Positions 30,798 to 35,433 of a DNA stretch of 35,433 nt are shown here, one piece after another. The notes beneath the pieces were generated by a model that ran no database searches, was not told the DNA's origin, and was given only the letters and a program-made list of their open reading frames with translations. The position numbers and the translations under genes are program-made. Origin of the DNA: Candidatus Woesearchaeota archaeon (GTDB lineage: Archaea > Nanobdellota > Nanobdellia > SCGC-AAA011-G17 > GW2011-AR17); NCBI GenBank assembly GCA_003694495.1, contig RFJO01000038.1:1-35433 (forward strand), read 5' to 3'. Within the stretch, counting starts at the first letter, position 1. Every line of letters starts with the position of its first letter.

Positions 30798-31880
30798 TTT
30801 TTCCATAGCTTTTAACACCATGGTGGCGTAGCTTCCAGAAGGTAAAGAAAAACTTACCTTCTGTTTGAGTTTTTCCGGAAAAACATTATCTTTTTCTGCA
30901 GGGTAAAGGGTTAAATCCTTTAAAGTTATGGATGCGGGACGGTAGGTTGTCCTGTAAGATTGTTTGAACATTTTGGGTTCTATGTTTTCTTTGGCTAAAA
31001 TGTCAGAAATTATTGGCTTGAGATTTTTATTGTTCTCTACAAAATCGTAGCCGATTAAGGGGATTTTTAAATTGATAAATTCGTTGGTCATTGCCAGTTT
31101 TCCAATAACAGTGTCTATAAAGTAGTGTTCAAAGTTATCTTTAACGTAATTGTTTAAAATCTTGTTAAAGAGTAAAGATTGGTAGGAATGAATGAATAAG
31201 GTTAAAATTTGTTTGGGCAGTTGTTGGAAGGCTTTAAAGTAATCTTTTGGATGCTTTTCAAGATAAGTTATAACTTTTTTTTCAATAAGATAAGATGGTA
31301 TGATGCTAGAGTCAAAATATCCCCAGTTTTTTTCAATCTCTTGCCTGAAATTTTTGTGTTTTTCTGTTTCAGTTTCAAACGGGTTTGTTAAGTATATTTT
31401 CATGGCTTCCTCAAATTTGCGCTCAAGCAAAAGCTTGCCAACTAAGGCAGTGTTAGGTCTTTTACCGCCAAAGCGCTGGTCATCGTAATAGTTGCAGAAA
31501 TGATTAATTTTTGCTAAAGGTTTAATTAATTCTCTTGCAGTAATTATAAATTTATTGCCAATGTGAGAGTTTAACTTTAATGGCTTGTCATTATAACCAA
31601 CAAAATCTATTTTAATGTCTTTTATTCTTACCTTTAAATCTTCTTTTTTTAAGTTATATACAGACACTAATTGGGTAGTTATGCCTTCTTTGTCTTTCAT
31701 GCCCGATACATTAAACCTTTTCGGGCTTACATTAAGTTTTTTTGCAAGCTTTAATATTGCTCTGGATGTTGTCCAGTTCTTTTTTGTTAAATTAAAGTAA
31801 CAGTATTTGCCCTTAGATGATAACTTTATGTTGTTTATTTCTTCAACAACAAAATCTTCTGGGGAATATTTTAAAATCAT
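30795..31880 (-). CDS. truD: tRNA pseudouridine(13) synthase TruD
   Basis: A 361-residue TruD. The catalytic motif is VSGMKDKEGITTQ (58-70) with the nucleophilic Asp63. Other family blocks are FCNYYDDQRFGGKRPNTALVG (two parts, about 128-148) and the C-terminal LPSGSYATMVLKA. TruD isomerises U13 in the D-loop of tRNAs; archaeal and eukaryotic homologues (Pus7) may also act on other RNAs. The gene is convergent with the tRNA-Gln pair, its TAG stop sharing 3 nt with the tRNA-Gln(CUG) 3' end. It is divergent from S15. The ATG at 31880 starts MILKYSPEDFVVEE, a typical TruD N-terminus. Confidence 0.95.
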   Translation of the reverse strand: MILKYSPEDFVVEEINNIKLSSKGKYCYFNLTKKNWTTSRAILKLAKKLNVSPKRFNVSGMKDKEGITTQLVSVYNLKKEDLKVRIKDIKIDFVGYNDKPLKLNSHIGNKFIITARELIKPLAKINHFCNYYDDQRFGGKRPNTALVGKLLLERKFEEAMKIYLTNPFETETEKHKNFRQEIEKNWGYFDSSIIPSYLIEKKVITYLEKHPKDYFKAFQQLPKQILTLFIHSYQSLLFNKILNNYVKDNFEHYFIDTVIGKLAMTNEFINLKIPLIGYDFVENNKNLKPIISDILAKENIEPKMFKQSYRTTYRPASITLKDLTLYPAEKDNVFPEKLKQKVSFSLPSGSYATMVLKAMEK

Positions 31881-31921
31881 AACAAAAACATGTGATAACT
31901 ATGTTAAAAATGTACCGAAAG

Positions 31922-31996
31922 TCTTATAAATAAAACCAATTTTCAATAAAAAATCAAGAGATGGGGCGGTGAATGAAAGCTTCCCCATACTGGAGA
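31922..31996 (+). promoter_or_regulatory. TATA box and structured leader upstream of S15
   Basis: CTTATAAATA (31923-31932) is the TATA box, predicting transcription start near 31953 and a leader of about 50 nt. In the leader ATGGGG (31961-31966) can pair with CCCCAT (31983-31988) across a 16-nt loop. A Shine-Dalgarno GGAGA (31992-31996) precedes the S15 ATG at 32002. The hairpin ends four nucleotides before the Shine-Dalgarno, so it could affect initiation. Confidence 0.45.
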
Positions 31997-32001
31997 CGAA
32001 A

Positions 32002-32457
32002 ATGGCAAGAATGTATTCAGGTAAACACGGAAAGTCTTCTTCAACAAAGCCAGTTAAGAAGACAAAGCCCGTATGGTTGTCTTATAAACCTAAAGAAGTT
32101 GAAACCTTAGTTGTTAAACTTGCAAAGGCAGGAAACTCGCCTGCAATGATTGGCCTAATACTAAGGGACACATACGGTATACCAGACGTAAAAACAGTTA
32201 CAAAAAAGAAAATAACGCAAATTCTTAAAGAAAACAAGCTTGAGTCTAAATTACCATCAGATTTGGCAGACCTAATAAAAAGATTTATCGCAGTGCAAAA
32301 GCATATGGAGATAAATAAAAAGGATTATACCGGTAAAAGAGGTTTGCAACTGGTTGAGTCAAAAATAAAAAGGCTTGTGAAATATTATAAGTCTAAAGGC
32401 GTACTTCCACAAGAGTGGAGATTTGACAAGAACCGTGCAAAGATGTTGGTGGAATAA
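32002..32457 (+). CDS. rps15: Small-subunit ribosomal protein S15 (uS15)
   Basis: A 151-residue archaeal-type S15: the archaeal N-terminal extension ARMYSGKHGKSSSTKPV, then WLSYKPKEVETLVVKLAKAG, YGIPDVKTVTKKKI, and the rRNA-binding helices DLADLIKRFIAVQKHME, RGLQLVESKIKRLVKYYKSKG and PQEWRF. uS15 binds the helix 20-22 junction of 16S rRNA early in 30S assembly. The ATG at 32002 follows GGAGA; an in-frame GTG at 31969 would add eleven residues not typical of the family. S3Ae starts 1 nt after its stop, so the two are one operon. Confidence 0.95.
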   Translation: MARMYSGKHGKSSSTKPVKKTKPVWLSYKPKEVETLVVKLAKAGNSPAMIGLILRDTYGIPDVKTVTKKKITQILKENKLESKLPSDLADLIKRFIAVQKHMEINKKDYTGKRGLQLVESKIKRLVKYYKSKGVLPQEWRFDKNRAKMLVE

Positions 32458-32458
32458 A

Positions 32459-33028
32459 ATGGCAGCAAAAAGAAAAACAACAAAAATGCAAAAGAAGAAA
32501 AGGTGGTTTAATGTAGTTGCGCCACAGGAATTTAAGAGTGTCTCATTAGGAGAAACGCCAGCACTTGAACCAGACAACCTTAAAGGAAGGACGTTTAAGC
32601 TTAACTTGATGACTATAACTAAAGATATGAAAAAGCAAAGCTTTTCCGTTAAGTTTAGGACAACAGAAGTTAAAGGCAACGATGTTCATACTGAATTAAT
32701 AAGGTATGAAATGGGTAATGTCCATGTAAAAAGAGTGGTTAAGAAAGGAAAAGACAAAGTTGATGACAGTTTTGTTGTGCAAACTAAGGATGGAGTGAAG
32801 GTAAGGTTGAAACCGTTGCTTATAACAAGAAACAAAGTACAGAACTCGGTGAAGACTACTCTAAGAAAGTCTGTTAGGGAATTGTTGCAGGAACAGTTTA
32901 AGCAGAAAGATTATTCGCAAGTTGTTACAGCGCTTATAAGATATGAACTGCAGTCAAAAATTAAATCAGAAATGAAAAAGGTTTATCCTTTGGCATTTGT
33001 AGAGTTTAGAGTATTTGAAAAACTTTAA
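32459..33028 (+). CDS. rps3ae: Small-subunit ribosomal protein S3Ae (eS1)
   Basis: A 189-residue eS1 protein with a basic N-terminus (MAAKRKTTKMQKKKRW), then WFNVVAPQEFKS, LKGRTFKLNLMTITKDMKKQ, KPLLITRNKVQNSVKTTLRK and the C-terminal YPLAFVEFRVFEKL. These blocks are diagnostic. eS1 lies near the mRNA exit of the archaeal and eukaryotic small subunit. The ATG at 32459 is directly behind the S15 stop codon. The gene ends at a T-rich terminator. Confidence 0.94.
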   Translation: MAAKRKTTKMQKKKRWFNVVAPQEFKSVSLGETPALEPDNLKGRTFKLNLMTITKDMKKQSFSVKFRTTEVKGNDVHTELIRYEMGNVHVKRVVKKGKDKVDDSFVVQTKDGVKVRLKPLLITRNKVQNSVKTTLRKSVRELLQEQFKQKDYSQVVTALIRYELQSKIKSEMKKVYPLAFVEFRVFEKL

Positions 33029-33041
33029 TTTTTTCTTTTTT
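33029..33041 (+). terminator. Poly-T terminator after S3Ae
   Basis: Six T residues, a C and six T residues directly follow the stop codon of S3Ae, with no hairpin needed. It separates the ribosomal-protein operon from the tRNA pair. Confidence 0.5.
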
Positions 33042-33047
33042 AGAAAA

Positions 33048-33057
33048 ATTTTTAAGC
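33048..33057 (+). promoter_or_regulatory. Putative TATA box of the tRNA-Thr/Val pair
   Basis: ATTTTTAAGC is centred about 30 nt before the first base of tRNA-Thr. It is a weaker match than others in the window. Confidence 0.35.
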
Positions 33058-33082
33058 AAAAAACAATACACAACACATCAAT

Positions 33083-33155
33083 GCCTCAGTAGCTTAACGG
33101 TTAGAGCACCTGACTTGTAATCAGGAGGTTGGGAGTTCAAATCTCCCCTGAGGCT
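33083..33155 (+). tRNA. tRNA-Thr (anticodon UGU)
   Basis: A 73-nt cloverleaf. The acceptor GCCTCAG pairs with CTGAGGC, discriminator T, as usual for archaeal tRNA-Thr. The D-stem is GCTT/GAGC, the anticodon stem CCTGA/TCAGG encloses CTTGTAA (anticodon TGT), and the T-arm is GGGAG-TTCAAAT-CTCCC. No intron and no encoded CCA. Confidence 0.94.
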
Positions 33156-33159
33156 TTCT

Positions 33160-33232
33160 GGGCTTGTGGTCTAGTGGCTATGACGTTGCCTTGACGTGGC
33201 AAAGGTCCCCGGTTCGATTCCGGGCAGGCCCA
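33160..33232 (+). tRNA. tRNA-Val (anticodon GAC)
   Basis: A 73-nt cloverleaf. The acceptor GGGCTTG pairs with CAGGCCC (one G-U pair), discriminator A. The anticodon stem TTGCC/GGCAA encloses TTGACGT (anticodon GAC). The T-arm is CCCGG-TTCGATT-CCGGG. It follows tRNA-Thr by 4 nt, so both come from one precursor. No intron and no encoded CCA. Confidence 0.94.
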
Positions 33233-33240
33233 TATAAAAA

Positions 33241-33252
33241 CATTTATATATG
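33241..33252 (+). promoter_or_regulatory. TATA box of the secreted-protein pair
   Basis: CATTTATATATG is centred about 27 nt before the ATG at 33274, again predicting a leaderless mRNA. The same spacing argues against the alternative ATG at 33250, which lies within the box. Confidence 0.5.
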
Positions 33253-33273
33253 TTGTTTTATTTATTATTTGAT

Positions 33274-34071
33274 ATGAAAAAGGGGTTAGTATTTTTTGTA
33301 TTGATGTTAATTTTTTTAATGCCTTTTGCATCAGCTGGTTTTTTAGCTGATTTTTATGAAAAGTTCAGTTCACATAACCAAATTACAGGAATGTTTTCAT
33401 TTCGTGAATTGAGTAAGACGATAGATGGTATTAGGACTACAACCACTACACCAAAATCTCCAACCAAAACAGTAACACAGCAGCCTACATCTAATACAAA
33501 TCCATCTCCAACCCCTACAGCAACGCAGCAACCGTCATCTAATACTAATCCATCTCCAACCCAAACAGATACAACAACTGATTCAAGACAGGATACTGAT
33601 AGTTCTAATAAGGATCAAATAGAAGAGACAAATGTTAAAAGATTTAAAGCAAAACCCGGAAGGTATTTAATATCAAATGAAGGGGCTAAAAAAGAGCTTG
33701 TTATAAATTTGGTCATGGATAGAAATGGAAAAAAATTTGCAAGGTCTAAAATAGTTTATTCCAACATTAATAATAAAATAATAGATATAAAAGGTGCTAA
33801 ATATAAAGTTACTGTGCAAGGTGATAAAGTTAAGCTTGTTGAAGTTTCTGAAAGTTCAACCTCTGGAGGGATAGATCGGGCGGCGGCTGGTGTAGCACTA
33901 GGCAATAATAATTTAGCAGGTTCTACTCAAAGCACTTCTGGTTCAAGCGCAGTAACTTCTTCATCCTCATTAGGTTCAAGTGCAGTAACTTCTTCATCCT
34001 CATCAGGTTCAAGTAGTTCGTTATCATTTACAAGAGCTATTACAAGATCATTAGGAGGATTGTTCAGATGA
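33274..34071 (+). CDS. Secreted Ser/Thr/Pro-rich repetitive surface protein (265 aa)
   Basis: A Sec signal peptide (MKKGLVFFVLMLIFLMPFASA) is followed by a short segment with the motif NQITGMFSF and then a Thr/Pro/Ser-rich stalk. Two copies of a 16-residue repeat (QQPTSNTNPSPTPTAT and a variant; 48-nt period from about 33478) occur there. A globular segment of about 75 residues follows (about 129-200, ARSKIVYSNINNKIIDIKGAKY). The C-terminal part is Ser-rich with an 11-residue repeat GSSAVTSSSSL (33-nt period from 33940), then a basic end. Such stalks are often O-glycosylated. The gene overlaps the next by 4 nt. No C-terminal membrane anchor is visible. Function unknown. Confidence 0.8.
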   Translation: MKKGLVFFVLMLIFLMPFASAGFLADFYEKFSSHNQITGMFSFRELSKTIDGIRTTTTTPKSPTKTVTQQPTSNTNPSPTPTATQQPSSNTNPSPTQTDTTTDSRQDTDSSNKDQIEETNVKRFKAKPGRYLISNEGAKKELVINLVMDRNGKKFARSKIVYSNINNKIIDIKGAKYKVTVQGDKVKLVEVSESSTSGGIDRAAAGVALGNNNLAGSTQSTSGSSAVTSSSSLGSSAVTSSSSSGSSSSLSFTRAITRSLGGLFR

Positions 34072-35408
34072 GGGTTAATAAAATGTTTACTTTATTTTTA
34101 GTGATATTGTTATTGTCAAGTTTAGTTTATTCAGCTGCGTTAGACCAAATAAGTGGTGTTGGTAAAGATCAACCTCAGTCTAAAAGTAATGATGATAAAA
34201 GAGGTATCTTTGCTTCATTCTTTGGTTTTTTTTCTCCAACAGCATCTAATGAAAATGAACAACAACAAGATGTTCCTCAACAACAAACAAATCCAGAAAC
34301 AACTTCAGATGAAGGATTTAATATGCCAATTGATGTAGAGGAAGGTGAGCAGGATACTGAAGGTAAAATAGAAAAAGGTAAAATTGCTTCGCATGAGGAA
34401 ACACAAAGGGGAAGAAAAAAATCTGATGTAAAATGTGAAGATACCGATAGAGGTAGAGATTTTACGAGAGCAGGAGTTGTTACAGGAAAGATTAGCCTTG
34501 ATGGAGAGGTGAAAACAATTGCAGACAGGTGTATTGATGAAAACACTCTTGTTGAAGCATTTTGTAACCCTTGGACAGATTTAGTACAGTTTAATAAAGT
34601 ATATTGTCCAAATGGATGTGTTGAAGAGTTGCCTCAAACTCCAGGTGGTAGATTAGGTAACCAACCTCAGTTAACTAGCTTAACAGTTAAAACAGCGAAA
34701 TGTATATCCCCACCGTATTGTCTTGATACTGATAGAAAAGAGTCTAATAAAATAAGGGGTTATTTATTATTATTTAAATCTGGCAGCTTGTTTGATGCAG
34801 GTTCAATCGCAGAATTAAATATTAACGATAGAATCGAAGCTCATAGGGATTATTGTGATCCAAATGATAGAACTAAAGTTATACAACATAAGTGCTCAGT
34901 TGATGGTTATGAAGAAGTTGTTACAAATTGTGGAGATGATGAAAGGTGTAGGTATGGTGTATGTTGTAAAAAGGAAGAATGCCCTCCTTTAGAAGAAAGT
35001 AAAGATTCAGGAGATGTTGTTATTGAGAATCCACAAACTTCATCTATTAGACATAACTCAGCTATTACAACAAAAAGTACTGATGCTAATGGAGAGCAAA
35101 TTGAAATAACTAAAGGGCAGACAAAAACAGTTAATGGTGTTAGGCTAAAATTTGATAAAGATGGGACTTTGTCTTATGATCTTACAATTGAAGTAGGTAA
35201 AATTACTGATGGTATCTTGTTAGAAGATGATGAAACTGATAAAGCAACCAACAATGTTCAAGATCTTAAGCAAGATTCAACGCCTAGTTCGCAAGCAACT
35301 TCATTGGATGAAAATAAAGATACAAGTAGCCAGGATGATAGTACAAGTTCTCAAAGTAATTATCAAACCACTAACTTAAATCTAAGAAAATTGAATATTA
35401 GAATTTAA
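34068..35408 (+). CDS. Secreted protein with duplicated Cys domain (446 aa)
   Basis: Signal peptide about residues 1-23 (MFTLFLVILLLSSLVYSAA), then a Gln/Asn/Glu-rich low-complexity region (about 30-120). Next come two related Cys modules: CEDTDRGRDF...GVVTGKI...DRCIDENTLVEAFC...VYCPNGC and CLDTDRKESNK...DYCDPND...CSVDGYEEVV..C...CRYGVCCKK. This C-x-DTD...C...L-x-E-x-x-C...C-x-x-GC module recurs in secreted proteins of DPANN archaea, as I recall it. A Ser/Thr/Asp-rich tail closes the protein. Its ATG overlaps the preceding gene (ATGA). It is probably a partner of that secreted protein at the cell surface. Its cysteine-rich character is shared with the giant proteins at the other end of the window. 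Confidence 0.8.
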   Translation: MRVNKMFTLFLVILLLSSLVYSAALDQISGVGKDQPQSKSNDDKRGIFASFFGFFSPTASNENEQQQDVPQQQTNPETTSDEGFNMPIDVEEGEQDTEGKIEKGKIASHEETQRGRKKSDVKCEDTDRGRDFTRAGVVTGKISLDGEVKTIADRCIDENTLVEAFCNPWTDLVQFNKVYCPNGCVEELPQTPGGRLGNQPQLTSLTVKTAKCISPPYCLDTDRKESNKIRGYLLLFKSGSLFDAGSIAELNINDRIEAHRDYCDPNDRTKVIQHKCSVDGYEEVVTNCGDDERCRYGVCCKKEECPPLEESKDSGDVVIENPQTSSIRHNSAITTKSTDANGEQIEITKGQTKTVNGVRLKFDKDGTLSYDLTIEVGKITDGILLEDDETDKATNNVQDLKQDSTPSSQATSLDENKDTSSQDDSTSSQSNYQTTNLNLRKLNIRI

Positions 35409-35415
35409 TCAAAAT

Positions 35416-35424
35416 CTTTAAATA
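35416..35424 (+). promoter_or_regulatory. TATA-like box at the window edge
   Basis: CTTTAAATA, eight bases after the last stop codon, probably belongs to the promoter of a gene beyond the window. Nothing downstream can be seen. Confidence 0.35.
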
Positions 35425-35433
35425 CATTTAAAC

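Noticed and set aside
33478..34040. Repeats as a CRISPR array
   Set aside because: The repeats are contiguous, in frame with a coding sequence and without spacers.
1..35433. Insertion sequences, integrases, prophage genes
   Set aside because: No transposase, integrase or phage motif was found, and no terminal inverted repeats beyond the short operators described.

Overview
The window reads as a chromosomal segment of an AT-rich archaeon. The evidence is a TATA-binding protein, an MCM helicase, PCNA, an RPA-type ssDNA-binding protein, aIF1A, aIF2-beta, RIO1, a Dim2-like KH protein, TruD, ribosomal proteins S15 and S3Ae, and TATA-box promoters about 25-30 nt before start codons. Cysteine-rich surface proteins, very short class III (pilin-type) leaders and reduced forms of universal proteins such as a 103-residue NMD3 remnant suggest a DPANN lineage of the Woesearchaeota/Pacearchaeota type. 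That placement rests on remembered family resemblance, not on a phylogeny.

Layout. (1) 32-14220, minus strand: eight genes for exported proteins. Three are giant, disulfide-rich, membrane-embedded surface proteins (1128, 1113 and 1332 aa) that are paralogues of one another. Five are small proteins that each begin with a charged residue/Gly-or-Ala/hydrophobic-helix leader like archaeal type IV pilins. No function is established; the cluster looks like the parts list of a cell-surface complex. (2) 14259-15127, minus: an MsrP/YedY-like molybdopterin lipoprotein with a two-helix membrane partner. (3) 15201-16409, plus: a small membrane protein and the PCNA clamp. (4) 16487-18683, plus: two consecutive MNT-HEPN (nucleotidyltransferase/HEPN, toxin-antitoxin type) modules. 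The first is intact and has a perfect 21-nt palindrome in its promoter. The second has an intact HEPN gene but a decayed wHTH-MNT gene (three A-run frameshifts and one nonsense codon) downstream of a duplicated palindromic operator. (5) 18711-20066, minus: a MATE transporter.

(6) 20157-26633, plus: IleRS, TBP, MCM and RPA, an information-processing block. (7) 26669-30605, plus: a translation-initiation and small-subunit-maturation block: aIF2-beta, an unknown gene, DUF424, NMD3-like, aIF1A, RIO1, Dim2-like KH protein, and a methyltransferase resembling the ArmA/RmtB/FmrO family that makes m7G1405 in 16S rRNA. (8) 30632-33232: tandem tRNA-Gln(UUG) and tRNA-Gln(CUG), TruD (minus, its stop codon overlapping the second tRNA-Gln by 3 nt), S15 and S3Ae, then tRNA-Thr(UGU) and tRNA-Val(GAC). 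(9) 33274-35408, plus: two secreted proteins, one Ser/Thr-rich and repetitive, one with a duplicated Cys domain.

Two observations stand out. The first is the giant Cys-rich/pilin-like cluster. The second is the Arm-family rRNA methyltransferase, which sits inside what looks like a housekeeping ribosome-maturation operon rather than in a resistance context. First genes of transcription units mostly look leaderless, while internal genes overlap or carry Shine-Dalgarno sequences (GGTGG, GGAGA, GGGGG). No CRISPR array, insertion sequence or rRNA gene was seen.
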